Assembly: GCF_029690045.1 (NCBI RefSeq)
Contig: NZ_CP121464.1
Coordinates: 5,890,001 to 5,954,000 of the forward strand
Source: Janthinobacterium rivuli
Lineage (GTDB): Bacteria > Pseudomonadota > Gammaproteobacteria > Burkholderiales > Burkholderiaceae_D
DNA: 64,000 nucleotides
Direction: 5' to 3'
Part shown: piece by piece, positions 1 through 9,054 of the stretch
Layout: the number at the start of each line of letters is the position of its first letter
How positions within the stretch are numbered: the stretch's first letter is position 1
Notes under the pieces: generated by a model
What the model was told of the DNA's origin: nothing
The model's input: the letters and a program-made list of their open reading frames with translations, nothing else
Database searches by the model: none
Position numbers and translations under genes: made by a program

Positions 1-1164
1 GCGGTCGATCTGCACCTTCAGCGCGGCCGAACGGTGGAAGTCCCAGCGCACGCCGATGCTGTCCGTCGATTGCTCGAGCTGGTTGCGCGTATAAGCCAGG
101 GTGTCGACGCCCGCCGACAGGGCGCGCAGGGTCGGCGTGCAGGCGGCCGGATAGCCGGCCGGGCAGGATGCGGGCACCGTGTTGTTCACGCGGCCATCGG
201 CCTTCAGGCTGGCGTGGCTGTAGTACGGCAAAAAGGCGCCGATGCGATAGCCGCCCATCACGTACCACGAGGTGCTGTCGCTGACATAGCTGTCCGTCTT
301 GCGCTTCGCATATTCCGACTGCACCAGCACATTGTTCCAGTCCAGGCCCAGGCCCACGGAGGTGAACGACGCCTTCTTGTCCTCCACTTCCAGCGCATCG
401 GCCAGGGCGCCCAGCTGGGCGATCCTGTAGCCGCCGCCGGCCGCGCGCAAGCTGCCCATCAGGGTGTTCAGGCTCGGCGAATCGTTGATCGTCAGCTTGG
501 TCTCGGCACGGCCGAAGCGCACGGTGACGGGGCCATGTTCGGCCACCACGTTGAGGGCGACGATGGACTTGCCTTCCACCTGCACGGTCGAAGCGGGACC
601 CGTGGCCAGGGTGGCCTTGGTGCGTCCCAGCGCCAGCTGCGTGGTGATGCTGGTGTCGCCCGCGCTGAACTGGTAAGTGCCGTCGATGCCATCGATGCTG
701 TTGAGGGGAACCTGCGAATACATTTCGCCGGGCGGGCGCAGCATGGTGTTGGCATAGCCGACGTTGCGGTAATCGGAAATCATGAAGACGGGCAGGCCCA
801 TGCGGCCAACGCGCACGCTGAAGCTGTCCGATACCTTGGCCTTGGCGAAGGCCCACGCCAGTTCGGCGCCGAAGTCGTCCTCGCCATCCTTGCGCGCCAG
901 GCCCTGCACGGTGGCCGACAACCACTGGTTGACGGTGACATTGGCTTGCAGCCCCAGGTTGGAATCGACGCCCGTGCGGGCGGTGCGGCCTGCGCCAGCC
1001 GCCTGGTTCGGGCGCGCGAACTGCGCGCTGTCGGTATCGGCCATGGTCAGGGCGGCGGTGCCGTAACCGCTGATCTTGACGGCGGGGCCAGTGGCCTCTT
1101 CGGCATAAGCATGGCTGATGGCCAAGGGCATGGCCAGCAGGAAAATCAGGACGTGTTTATTCAT
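1..1164 (-). CDS. Putative outer-membrane porin-like beta-barrel protein, C-terminus beyond window
   Basis: Reading leftward from the ATG at 1164, 388 codons stay open to the window edge, so the 3' end is missing. The protein starts with a clear signal peptide (MNKHVLIFLLAMPLAISHAYA, cleavage probably after AYA). It continues with the alternating polar/hydrophobic and glycine/aromatic pattern of outer-membrane barrels (for example GYGTAALTM and YVMGGYRIGAF). No catalytic motif is visible. The best description is a porin or porin-fold protein that lets small solutes through the outer membrane; the substrate is unknown. It lies downstream of the paa cluster on the same strand but is separated from paaZ by a terminator and a long leader, so it is probably its own unit. 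A role in aromatic acid uptake is possible but is only inference from position. Confidence 0.6.
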   Translation of the reverse strand, partial: MNKHVLIFLLAMPLAISHAYAEEATGPAVKISGYGTAALTMADTDSAQFARPNQAAGAGRTARTGVDSNLGLQANVTVNQWLSATVQGLARKDGEDDFGAELAWAFAKAKVSDSFSVRVGRMGLPVFMISDYRNVGYANTMLRPPGEMYSQVPLNSIDGIDGTYQFSAGDTSITTQLALGRTKATLATGPASTVQVEGKSIVALNVVAEHGPVTVRFGRAETKLTINDSPSLNTLMGSLRAAGGGYRIAQLGALADALEVEDKKASFTSVGLGLDWNNVLVQSEYAKRKTDSYVSDSTSWYVMGGYRIGAFLPYYSHASLKADGRVNNTVPASCPAGYPAACTPTLRALSAGVDTLAYTRNQLEQSTDSIGVRWDFHRSAALKVQIDR

Positions 1165-1552
1165 AGTAATTAAATACCCGTAGCGGTGAACGTGGAGTTG
1201 GACTCGCGGTCGATGGCTCACCGGCCGTAAAAGGCCGGGTCCGTTTTTTTCGCGCCGCCATCGCGTCGAGGAGCGTGCATGGCGGCGTGACCAGTGAGTA
1301 AAACAATGCTACAGAGAAAAAGTTTTACGTTGGAAAGTTTTCTTGAGGCAATGAGTGAATTCGCCCCTTTTCACGAAAAAAGCACGCGTTCTAGAGGGGT
1401 TTATCTAAATAGCACGCCGTGCAAAACCACACTTACGCTATATTTTTCATACACTTATGGATAATTCAAGACCAAAAGAAATCGGAATAAAAAAGCGCCA
1501 CCCGCGCGAAGATCGCGGCTGGCGCCGTTCACACCAGTGCTGCAGCAGACGC
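1165..1552. other. Intergenic region: porin leader with two hairpins, paaZ terminator
   Basis: These 388 bases hold no convincing gene. Nearest the porin are two inverted repeats: CCGGCC/GGCCGG (1221-1226 with 1233-1238, followed on the + strand by a T run to 1250) and CGCCGCCAT/ATGGCGGCG (1253-1261 with 1279-1287). The part from about 1310 to 1480 is AT-rich and probably carries the porin promoter, but no clean -35/-10 pair stood out. The paaZ terminator lies at the right end. Confidence 0.5.
1489..1526 (-). terminator. Rho-independent terminator after paaZ
   Basis: Read on the minus strand, GGCGCCAGCCGCG and its partner CGCGCGGGTGGCGC form a GC-rich stem (a few mismatches) that is followed by TTTTTT. 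It begins 26 bases after the paaZ stop codon and closes the long paa transcription unit. Confidence 0.8.
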
Positions 1553-3604
1553 TTATTCGCGCTTCGACACCAGGGTCAGAATGTCGTAGCTGGCCACCAG
1601 TTCCTCGTTCTGGTTCGTCACTTGCACGTCCCACGCGACCACGCCCTGGCCGACGCCAAAGACGTCCTTGCGGTTGCGGTCGACCTTGCGCTTGCACGTC
1701 AGGCGTGCGCGGATGGTGTCGCCAATCGCCACCGGCGCGACGAAGCGCAGGTTGTCCAGGCCATAGTTGGCCAGCACGGGACCGACGCCAGGCGAGACGA
1801 ACAGGCCGGCGGCGGCCGACAGCACGAAGTAGCCGTGGGCGATGCGCTTGCCGAACTGCGATTCCTTGGCCGCGATTTCGTCGAAGTGCATGTAGAAGAA
1901 GTCGCCCGAGATGCCGCCGAAGGCGACGATGTCCGCTTCGCTGACGGTGCGGCGGTGCGTGAGCAGCGAGTCGCCCGTCTTCAAGTCCTCGAAGTGCTTA
2001 CGGAACGGGTGGATCGGGCTTTCATTGACGTCCGCGCCGCGCACGTATTCGCCCGTGATGGCCGCCAGCATGGTGGGCGAGCCTTGCACGGCCGCCCGCT
2101 GCAGGTAATGGCGCACGGCGCGCACGCCGCCCAGCTCCTCGCCGCCGCCCGCGCGGCCAGGGCCGCCGTGCTTCAGTTGCGGCAGGGGCGAGCCATGGCC
2201 CGTCGAATCGACGGATGCCACGCGTTCGAGCACGTGCACGCGGCCATGCGTGGCGGCCACTTGCGGCACCACGCGCGCGGCGATCTTCGGATCGCGCGTC
2301 ACCAGGGTGCTCACCAGGCTGCCCTTGCCACGCGCGGCCAGGGCCAGCGCTTCATCGATATCGTGGTAGCCCATCATGGTGCTGACGGGGCCAAACGCTT
2401 CCACGTCATGCACGGCGTCGTTGCCGAAGGCGTCGCGGCACAGCAGCAAGGTCGGCGAGAAGAAGCTGCCATCCTGCGCGCCATCGCCGAGCGGATTGAA
2501 ACCGTCTCCGGCGCCAAATACCACCTCGTTACCCTGCGACAGAGTGGCGACACGTTCCGCCACGTCGTTCTGCTGTTCTTTTGATGCCAGCGCGCCCATG
2601 CGCACGCCTTCGATGGACGGATCGCCCACCACCACTTTCGCCAGGCGCTCGCGCAGGCGCGTGCCGACGGCGTCCATCAGGTGCTCGGGCACGATGATGC
2701 GGCGAATCGCCGTGCACTTCTGGCCCGACTTGCCCGTCATCTCGCGCACGACTTCCTTGACGAAGAGGTCGAATTCCACGTCGTCTGGCGTGACGTCCGG
2801 CGCCAGGATGGCGCAGTTGAGGGAATCGGCTTCGCCGTTGAAGGGCACCGACTGGGCGATCAGGTTCGGGTTCGTGCGCAGCTTGGCGGCCGTGGCGGCC
2901 GATCCTGTGAATGTCACGAAATCCTGGCCATTCAGGCGGTCCAGCAAGTCGCCCGTGGAGCCGATCACCAGCTGCAAGCTGCCGGCTGGCAGCAAGCCCG
3001 ATTCATGCATCATGCGCACGACGGCCTGCGTCAGATAGCTCGTCGCCGTGGCCGGCTTGGCGATGCAGGGCATGGCCGCCAGGAAGCTGGGCGCGAATTT
3101 TTCCAGCAAGCCCCAGATGGGGAAGTTGAAAGCGTTGATATGCACGGCCAGGCCACCGCGCGGTACCAGGATGTGCGTGCCGGCGAAGCCGCCCTTCTTG
3201 CCCAGCGCGATGGCCGGGCCTTCGTGCAGCACGTTCGACGATGGCAGCTCGTTGCTGCCCATGCTGGCGTAGGCGAACAGGGTGCCCGTGCCGCCTTCGA
3301 TATCGACCCAGCTGTCGGCGCGCGTGGCGCCCGACAAATGCGAGATCGCATACAGTTCTTCCTTGCGCTCGACCAGATACAGGGCCAGCGCCTTCAGGCG
3401 CGCGGCGCGCTGCTGGAAATCGAGCGCCATCAGGCCCGGCACGCCCGTCTTGCGCGCATACGTGACGGCTTCGTCAAAGTCGATCTTTTCCGCATGCGTG
3501 TGATAGATGACGCGGTTGTTCAAGGCGCTGTGCAGGGGCACGGCGGCGCTTTCGCCCAGCCAGCGGCCGGCGATCAGGCTTTGCAGGGTGGATATGTGAG
3601 CCAT
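1553..3604 (-). CDS. paaZ: Bifunctional oxepin-CoA hydrolase / 3-oxo-5,6-dehydrosuberyl-CoA semialdehyde dehydrogenase
   Basis: This 683-residue protein has the size of known PaaZ. It opens the oxepin ring formed from phenylacetyl-CoA and oxidises the resulting aldehyde with NADP+, giving 3-oxo-5,6-dehydrosuberyl-CoA. Residues 1-520 are an aldehyde dehydrogenase with the catalytic pair Glu258 (FNGEADSLN) and Cys297 (GQKCTAIRR). Residues about 540-683 are a MaoC-type hotdog hydratase (for example [19 protein letters not shown]). The ATG at 3604 was chosen because GGAG sits 6 bases upstream; an ATG 12 bases earlier would contain that ribosome-binding site. It is the last gene of the paa unit, followed by a terminator. 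A palindromic repeat separates it from paaY. Confidence 0.96.
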   Translation of the reverse strand: MAHISTLQSLIAGRWLGESAAVPLHSALNNRVIYHTHAEKIDFDEAVTYARKTGVPGLMALDFQQRAARLKALALYLVERKEELYAISHLSGATRADSWVDIEGGTGTLFAYASMGSNELPSSNVLHEGPAIALGKKGGFAGTHILVPRGGLAVHINAFNFPIWGLLEKFAPSFLAAMPCIAKPATATSYLTQAVVRMMHESGLLPAGSLQLVIGSTGDLLDRLNGQDFVTFTGSAATAAKLRTNPNLIAQSVPFNGEADSLNCAILAPDVTPDDVEFDLFVKEVVREMTGKSGQKCTAIRRIIVPEHLMDAVGTRLRERLAKVVVGDPSIEGVRMGALASKEQQNDVAERVATLSQGNEVVFGAGDGFNPLGDGAQDGSFFSPTLLLCRDAFGNDAVHDVEAFGPVSTMMGYHDIDEALALAARGKGSLVSTLVTRDPKIAARVVPQVAATHGRVHVLERVASVDSTGHGSPLPQLKHGGPGRAGGGEELGGVRAVRHYLQRAAVQGSPTMLAAITGEYVRGADVNESPIHPFRKHFEDLKTGDSLLTHRRTVSEADIVAFGGISGDFFYMHFDEIAAKESQFGKRIAHGYFVLSAAAGLFVSPGVGPVLANYGLDNLRFVAPVAIGDTIRARLTCKRKVDRNRKDVFGVGQGVVAWDVQVTNQNEELVASYDILTLVSKRE

Positions 3605-3635
3605 TTTTTTCTCCATAAATGATGTTGGCGGTGGC

Positions 3636-3675
3636 GTCGGATTACGCGGGGCTTGGCCCCGCTAATCCGACCTAC
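3636..3675. repeat. REP-like palindrome, copy 1 (between paaY and paaZ)
   Basis: The arms GTCGGATTACGCGGGGC and GCCCCGCTAATCCGACCTAC can pair around a TTG loop. Read on the minus strand it starts GTAGGTCGGATTAGC, the GTAG-headed layout of repetitive extragenic palindromes. A related copy lies at 4342-4388. Confidence 0.75.
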
Positions 3676-3686
3676 GCCCATATTGC

Positions 3687-4301
3687 TTATTGCGCGGCGG
3701 CGTTCTTGTGCAAATGCAGCGGCAAGGCGGATTCGAAATTCAGGCGCTGGCGGTTCGCCTCGACTTCCGTCAGGGCTTCCACTTCGCGCATCGTCTGCAT
3801 GGAGCGCACGGCCAGTTCGTGGTACTGGCCCGTGCCCGAGCTTTTCCATTTGATTTCATCGTCGGTCAGCGCGCGGATGATCTTGGCCGGCGTGCCCACC
3901 ACCATGCTGCGCGGCGCGACGATCATGCCTGCCTTCACAAAACTCATGGCTGCGACGATGGATTCCTCGCCGATGACGGCGTTATCCATCACCACGGCGT
4001 TCATGCCGACGAGCGCATTGCGGCCGATGCGGCAGCCGTGCAGCACGGCGCCATGGCCGATATGGCCGTCGACTTCGACCACCGTGTCGCAGCCGGGGAA
4101 GCCGTGCATGACGCAGGTATCCTGCAGGTTGGCGCCCTCTTCCAGGATCAATCGGCCGAAGTCGCCGCGGATCGAGGCCAGCGGACCGATATAGCAGCGC
4201 GGACCGACGATCACGTCGCCGATCAGCACGGCCGACGGGTGCACATAGGCGCTGGGGTGGACGACGGGGGTAACGCCGTTGATTTCGTAGACTTTGACCA
4301 T
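3687..4301 (-). CDS. paaY: PaaY phenylacetate-pathway thioesterase, hexapeptide-repeat (gamma-carbonic-anhydrase fold)
   Basis: The 204-residue protein is a left-handed beta-helix built of hexapeptide repeats ([42 protein letters not shown]). The histidines expected to hold the metal are present ([10 protein letters not shown]). PaaY homologues hydrolyse dead-end CoA thioesters formed when ring-hydroxylated intermediates are trapped, which releases CoA and protects the pathway. The start at 4301 has GGAG at -10 (GGAGAGCAATATG); the ATG 12 bases upstream would overlap that site. It lies between livF and paaZ on the same strand and is flanked on both sides by REP-like palindromes, so message stability may be set separately here. 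The general family is clear and the PaaY assignment rests also on context. Confidence 0.9.
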   Translation of the reverse strand: MVKVYEINGVTPVVHPSAYVHPSAVLIGDVIVGPRCYIGPLASIRGDFGRLILEEGANLQDTCVMHGFPGCDTVVEVDGHIGHGAVLHGCRIGRNALVGMNAVVMDNAVIGEESIVAAMSFVKAGMIVAPRSMVVGTPAKIIRALTDDEIKWKSSGTGQYHELAVRSMQTMREVEALTEVEANRQRLNFESALPLHLHKNAAAQ

Positions 4302-4341
4302 ATTGCTCTCCAAAACATTATTGCCAGCCGTAGCGGCTGAT

Positions 4342-4388
4342 GTCGGATTACGCGCAAGCAGCTCGGCGCCCCCGCTAATCCGACCTAC
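4342..4388. repeat. REP-like palindrome, copy 2 (between livF and paaY)
   Basis: It carries the same outer arms as copy 1 (GTCGGATTACGCG left, GCTAATCCGACCTAC right) with a longer, less symmetric centre. It fills most of the gap between livF and paaY. Confidence 0.7.
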
Positions 4389-4392
4389 GTCA

Positions 4393-5127
4393 TCACATAC
4401 CCAGGTACGCGCTCTGTACCTGCTCGTTATGCAGCAATTCGGGACCGGGACCGGACAAGGTGATGGCGCCCGTCTCGATCACGTAACCGACGTCGGCGAT
4501 CGACAGGGCCGCGTGCGCATTTTGCTCGACGAGGAAAATGGTGATGCCCTGGTCGCGCAGGTCGGCCACGATGCGGAAGATCTCCGCGATCAGCAAGGGC
4601 GCCAGGCCCATGCTCGGCTCATCGAGCAGCAGCAGTTGCGGACGGCCCATCAGCGCGCGCGCCATGGCCAGCATCTGCTGCTGTCCGCCAGATAAGGTCC
4701 CGGCCAGCAGCAGGCGCTTTTCCTTCAGGATCGGGAACAGGCCATACATGCGTTCCATGTCACCGACCACGTCCTGCTGTGGGCGTGTAAACGCGCCCAG
4801 GCGCAGATTGTCTTCCACCGTCATGGGGCCGAACACTTGCCGCCCTTCCGGCACCTGGCAAATGCCGCTGCGCACGCGCTTGTCGGCGCTCATGCGGCTG
4901 ACGTCCTGGCCGGCGAAGGCAATGCTGCCGGCGCTGATCGGCTGCACGCCGGAGATGGCACGCAGCAGGGTGGTCTTGCCGGCGCCATTCGCGCCCACCA
5001 GCGCCACCAGCTGGCCCTGGCGCACCTGCAAGTCGATGCCGTGCAGGGCCTGGATGCGGCCGTAATGGCTGGTCAATCCCTGGATGTCGAGCACCAGCGG
5101 AGTCTGAGGTTTTTCCATCTTCATCAT
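4393..5127 (-). CDS. livF: Branched-chain-type ABC transporter ATP-binding protein
   Basis: This 244-residue ATPase has Walker [10 protein letters not shown], signature LSGGQQQ and Walker [14 protein letters not shown], in the order and spacing of LivF. It is one of two ATPases energising a LivHM-type permease. Its start codon overlaps the stop of livG (ATGA), which points to translational coupling. The set of five transporter genes sits inside the phenylacetate unit between the thiolase and paaY. LivF-family systems move branched-chain amino acids, amides or aromatic acids, so uptake of phenylacetate or a related aromatic acid is a reasonable inference but is not shown by the sequence. Confidence 0.92.
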   Translation of the reverse strand: MMKMEKPQTPLVLDIQGLTSHYGRIQALHGIDLQVRQGQLVALVGANGAGKTTLLRAISGVQPISAGSIAFAGQDVSRMSADKRVRSGICQVPEGRQVFGPMTVEDNLRLGAFTRPQQDVVGDMERMYGLFPILKEKRLLLAGTLSGGQQQMLAMARALMGRPQLLLLDEPSMGLAPLLIAEIFRIVADLRDQGITIFLVEQNAHAALSIADVGYVIETGAITLSGPGPELLHNEQVQSAYLGM

Positions 5128-5879
5128 GCCGCCACTCCCAGGTACGCCGCCACCACGTCAGGGTTCGCGCGCACTTCGGCGGCGGTTCCTTCGGCCAGCT
5201 TCTTGCCATAGTCGAGCACCAGGATATGGTCCGACAGATTCATCACCAGTTTCATGTCATGCTCGACCAGCACCACCGTCACGCCCGATTGCGCCACCTT
5301 GCGGATCAGGGCTTCGATCTCGCCCGTCTCCGTATGGTTCAAGCCCGCCGCCGGCTCATCGAGCAGCAGCACTTTCGGCTTGGCCGCCAGCGCGCGGGCG
5401 ATTTCCAGGCGTTTCAAGGCGCCATACGACATCTGCCCCGCCTCGTCATCGATATGCCGGCCCACGCCGACAAACTCCATCAGGCCCGCTGCCTCGTCGC
5501 GGCAGGCCGCATCCGCGCGGCGCACGGACGGCAAACGCAGCATGGAGGCGAACAGGTTCTGGTTCAGGCGCAAATGCGCACCTACCATCACATTATCGAT
5601 GGCCGTCATGTTCATGCACACTTGCAGGTTCTGGAAGGTGCGGCTCATGCCGCGCCGCGCCAGCGCATCGGGTGACATGGCGGCCACGTTCTCGCCATTG
5701 AGCAGGATCTCGCCCTTGCTCGGCGTGTACACGCCCGTGATCAGGTTGAACAAGGTCGTCTTGCCGGCGCCGTTCGGTCCGATTACGGAGTGGATATTGC
5801 CTTCCTTGACGGTAAAGCTCACGTCCTGCACCGCGTGCACGCCGCCAAAGCTCTTGCTCAGATTGTTAATCGTCAGCAT
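5124..5879 (-). CDS. livG: Branched-chain-type ABC transporter ATP-binding protein
   Basis: This 251-residue ATPase has Walker A GPNGAGKTT, signature MSYGALKRLEIARAL, Walker B KVLLLDEPAAGLNH and the switch His in VLVEHDMKL. The LivG-type signature (SYGALKR in place of SGGQ) separates it from LivF. It partners LivF on the cytoplasmic face of the LivHM permease. It starts immediately after the livM stop and overlaps the start of livF, so it is clearly part of the same coupled block. Confidence 0.93.
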   Translation of the reverse strand: MLTINNLSKSFGGVHAVQDVSFTVKEGNIHSVIGPNGAGKTTLFNLITGVYTPSKGEILLNGENVAAMSPDALARRGMSRTFQNLQVCMNMTAIDNVMVGAHLRLNQNLFASMLRLPSVRRADAACRDEAAGLMEFVGVGRHIDDEAGQMSYGALKRLEIARALAAKPKVLLLDEPAAGLNHTETGEIEALIRKVAQSGVTVVLVEHDMKLVMNLSDHILVLDYGKKLAEGTAAEVRANPDVVAAYLGVAA

Positions 5880-5880
5880 C

Positions 5881-6864
5881 TCACACCTCCTGCGCAGATT
5901 TAGGCGGTGCTTTCGGCGTAGCGGAACGCTTGCGCGAACGGCTGGCCAGACTCGGCACCAGGCCCTTGGGCATGAAGATCATGGTCGCCATCAGGATCAC
6001 GCCAAACACCACCGTTTCCCAGCCTTCAAAACTGGACAGCAGTTGCGGCAAGATCGTCAGCAGGGCCGCGCCGATGATGGAACCGAAAATCGACGCCATG
6101 CCACCCACCACCACCATCGTCACCAGCTCGATCGAGTGGAAGAAGCCGGCCAGGTTGGGGGTGATGAAACCGATGTAGTGGGCACTGATGCTGCCCGCGA
6201 TGCTGGCAATGACGGCCGACAGCACGAACACGCGCACCTTGAAGCGGGTCGTATCGACGCCGACCACGCGGGCCGCCACTTCCGAACCGTGAATCGCCTG
6301 CAGCGCGCGGCCGACGGGCGAGTCGATCAGATTCAACGCCAGCCACGTGACCAGCAGCAGCAATACGGCGCACACCAGGTACCACGATTTTTCACCGGCG
6401 ATTTCCAGGCCGGCGACACTGAAGGCGGACACGCCGATGCCGTCCGGGCCACCCGTCCACTGCGTCTCGTTGTTGATGACGATGGAAATGATGATGCCCA
6501 GGCCCAGGGTCGCCATGGCCAGGGTATGGCCCTTGAGTTTTAGTACCGGACGGGCCAGCAGCAGCGCCAGCAGACCGGTGGCGACGGCGCCGGCGGCCAG
6601 CGCAGCCAGCGGCGGCCAGTTGTAGTGCGTGGTCAGCACGGCAGACGCATACGCGCCCAGGCCATAGAAACCCGCGTGCCCCAGGCTGATCTGGCCCGTG
6701 TAGCCCATCAGCAGATTCAGGCCGATGACGACGATGGCGTTCAGGGCGATGCGGATCGCCACATCATAGTAGAACGCGTTGGTGAGGAACAGGGGCAGGA
6801 TGGCCAGCACGAGTGCCAGCACCAGCAAGCCAGCGTGGCGCGAGCGGGAGAAGAAGGTCGTCAT
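5881..6864 (-). CDS. livM: Branched-chain-type ABC transporter permease
   Basis: The 327-residue integral membrane protein has the LivM hallmarks NLLMGYTGQISLGHAGFYGL near residue 50 and MVVVGGMASIFGSIIGAALL near residue 260, with about nine to ten hydrophobic segments. The C-terminal tail is short, basic and proline-rich. The start overlaps the livH stop (ATGA). It forms the inner-membrane channel with LivH. Confidence 0.92.
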   Translation of the reverse strand: MTTFFSRSRHAGLLVLALVLAILPLFLTNAFYYDVAIRIALNAIVVIGLNLLMGYTGQISLGHAGFYGLGAYASAVLTTHYNWPPLAALAAGAVATGLLALLLARPVLKLKGHTLAMATLGLGIIISIVINNETQWTGGPDGIGVSAFSVAGLEIAGEKSWYLVCAVLLLLVTWLALNLIDSPVGRALQAIHGSEVAARVVGVDTTRFKVRVFVLSAVIASIAGSISAHYIGFITPNLAGFFHSIELVTMVVVGGMASIFGSIIGAALLTILPQLLSSFEGWETVVFGVILMATMIFMPKGLVPSLASRSRKRSATPKAPPKSAQEV

Positions 6865-7739
6865 ACACGCTCCGAATTTTTAGCGCCAAACAAGCCTTGC
6901 GGCAGGAAGAACAGGATCAACAGAATCAGCACGAACGGGACCGCGTCTTTATAAGCCGACGAAATATAGCCGGCCGTCATGGCTTCGGCGATGCCGAGGA
7001 TCAGGCCACCGGCAATCGCGCCCGCGCCGCCACCGAGGCCACCGAGGACGGCGGCGACGAAGCCTTTCAGGCCCAGCATGATGCCGGCGTCATACGAGGT
7101 ATAGGTGATCGGTGCAACAAGGATGCCGCCGGCCGCGCCCAGCAGGGCCGACAAGCCGAACGAGAACAGCAGCACCTTGCGCGTGTTGATGCCCACCAGT
7201 TGCGCGGCCAGCTTGTTGTGCGACGTGGCCAGCATGGCCTTGCCCATCAGGGTACGGCCAAAGAACCAGCCCAGCACCAGCACGATGACGACCGTCACGC
7301 CCAGCACCCACAGGCTTTGCGGCAGCAGGCTGGCGCCCAAAAATTCAATCGGCGCGTCGCCGGAAAAGGCTGGCAGTGTATGCGTATCCTTGCCCAGCCA
7401 GATTTGCACCAGGCCGCGCAGCACGAGCGAGGCGCCGATGGTGATGATTAGCAGGGTGATGACCTGCGCATTTTGCGCCGGTTCGATCACGGTTTTTTCC
7501 ATCAGCAGGCCCACCAGGCCCGTGGCGATGACGGCCAGGATGATGGCCAGCGGCAGCGGCACGCCGGCGGCCGACATCACGGCGGCCAGCATCCCGCCCA
7601 GCATGATGAATTCGCCCTGGGCGAAATTGATCACGCCGCTGGTGTTGTAGATGATGGTAAAGCCCAGCGCCGCCAGCGCATAGGCGGAACCGACCGTCAT
7701 CCCGGAATACAGAAATTGTAGAAATTGAGCGACTTCCAT
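6861..7739 (-). CDS. livH: Branched-chain-type ABC transporter permease
   Basis: The 292-residue membrane protein shows the LivH pattern: SAYALAALGFTIIYNTSGVI near the N-terminus followed by NFAQGEFIMLGGM, and GLKGFVAAVLGGLGGGAGAI in the last third. About eight hydrophobic segments are visible. GGAGACACC just before the ATG supplies a ribosome-binding site. It follows the substrate-binding protein gene after a 72-base gap and is coupled to livM. Confidence 0.92.
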   Translation of the reverse strand: MEVAQFLQFLYSGMTVGSAYALAALGFTIIYNTSGVINFAQGEFIMLGGMLAAVMSAAGVPLPLAIILAVIATGLVGLLMEKTVIEPAQNAQVITLLIITIGASLVLRGLVQIWLGKDTHTLPAFSGDAPIEFLGASLLPQSLWVLGVTVVIVLVLGWFFGRTLMGKAMLATSHNKLAAQLVGINTRKVLLFSFGLSALLGAAGGILVAPITYTSYDAGIMLGLKGFVAAVLGGLGGGAGAIAGGLILGIAEAMTAGYISSAYKDAVPFVLILLILFFLPQGLFGAKNSERV

Positions 7740-7811
7740 GGTGTCTCCATTATGTTCGGCTATGCGCGGGCCCCCTTCAAGGGCAGCCCGCGCAGGTACT
7801 TCTGGCTTACA

Positions 7812-8963
7812 TCACTTCGACAATTGCCATTCGCCGTTCTTCACTTCCACCATGCGGAACGCCGACAGGTCCAGGCCCATGTGGTCTTTGGCCGACATGT
7901 TGAACACGCCCGTCGTCCCCACAAAACCCTTGGTCGATTCCAGCGCCGCGCGCACTTTTTCACGGTCCGTGCCGCCGGCGCGCTTGATGGCGTCGACCGA
8001 CAGGTTCAGGGCGTCGAGCGCATAGCCGCCAAAGGTCGACGGGTCGATCTTGTAGCGCTCTTTATACGTCTTGTCGTAACCGACGACGATGGCCTTTTGC
8101 GCGTCGCTGTCCGGCAGCATGGCGCCAATCAGGAGGGCCGGCGTTGGCAGACGCACCCCTTCGGCGGCCTTGCCCGACAGTTTCAAATACTCGTCCGACG
8201 CCACGCCATGCGACTGGTACAGCGGCAGCGCGGCCATGCCCAGCTGGCCATAGTTCTTGGTGACCACGGCAGGGCCCTGGCCCAGGCCGAAGACGAAGAC
8301 GGCTTGCACGCCAGCCGTATTTTTGATGCGCGTCAGCTGCGCCGTGATGTCCGTGTCTTTAGGACCGTAGGTTTCATCGGCCACCAGGGTGATGCCGTAT
8401 TTCGAGGCGACGATTTGCGATTCCTTGCGGCCCGAGGCGCCGAAGCCGCTCGTTTCCGACAGCAGGCCCACCTTGCTGATGCCGCGCTTCTTCATGTCTT
8501 CGAATACCTTTTCGGCCGCCATGCGGTCCGTATGCGGCGTCTTGAAGACCCATTTCTTGACCGGGTCGATGATGACCACGGCGCCCGCCAGCGAGATGAA
8601 CGGCATACTGGCGCGATCCACCAGCGGCGCCATCGCCATCGTCGCACCGGTGGTGGTGCCGCCGATCAGCACGTCGACCTTGTCGGACTCAATCAGGCGC
8701 TTGGTAAAGCCGTTGGCCTTGGCCGCATCGCTGCCATCGTCGTAATGCACCAGTTCCAGCTTGCGTCCCAGCACGCCGCCGGCCGCGTTGATCTTCTCGA
8801 TGTACAGCTGCAGGGTTTTCAGTTCAGGGTCGCCCAGGAAGGCGGCCGGTCCCGTGACGGACAGCACGGAACCGATCTTGATGTTATCGGCCGCATACGC
8901 GCCTGCGGCGGACATGGCCAGCACGCCGGCGATCAGGGTTTTCTTGAAGATATTGGCAATCAT
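7812..8963 (-). CDS. Periplasmic substrate-binding protein of branched-chain-type ABC transporter
   Basis: The 383-residue protein begins with a signal peptide (MIANIFKKTLIAGVLAMSAAG, cleavage after AYA) and then has the type-I periplasmic binding fold seen in LivJ/LivK (KIGSVLSVTGPAAFLGDPE; KTLQLYIEKINAAGGVLGRK; VDVLIGGTTTGATMA). It captures the ligand and delivers it to LivHMGF. The start at 8963 follows GGAGACCACA; an ATG 12 bases upstream would swallow that site. Binding proteins of this group next to aromatic catabolic genes often bind aromatic acids, so phenylacetate is the leading guess. The ligand cannot be read from the sequence. Confidence 0.9.
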   Translation of the reverse strand: MIANIFKKTLIAGVLAMSAAGAYAADNIKIGSVLSVTGPAAFLGDPELKTLQLYIEKINAAGGVLGRKLELVHYDDGSDAAKANGFTKRLIESDKVDVLIGGTTTGATMAMAPLVDRASMPFISLAGAVVIIDPVKKWVFKTPHTDRMAAEKVFEDMKKRGISKVGLLSETSGFGASGRKESQIVASKYGITLVADETYGPKDTDITAQLTRIKNTAGVQAVFVFGLGQGPAVVTKNYGQLGMAALPLYQSHGVASDEYLKLSGKAAEGVRLPTPALLIGAMLPDSDAQKAIVVGYDKTYKERYKIDPSTFGGYALDALNLSVDAIKRAGGTDREKVRAALESTKGFVGTTGVFNMSAKDHMGLDLSAFRMVEVKNGEWQLSK

Positions 8964-9054
8964 TGTGGTCTCCACCAGGTTGGCACTACGGTCAATTATG
9001 CTTGGCGCTTTTTTACAAGCCTGCGCCTTTTATGTTTACTTTGTTTTTACTTTG

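Noticed and set aside
1457..2584. Long open frame on the + strand opposite paaZ
   Set aside because: It lies wholly antisense to paaZ, which has clear catalytic motifs. The frame is open only because of the GC-rich codon pattern; its translation is rich in Arg, Ala, His and Gln and shows no domain.
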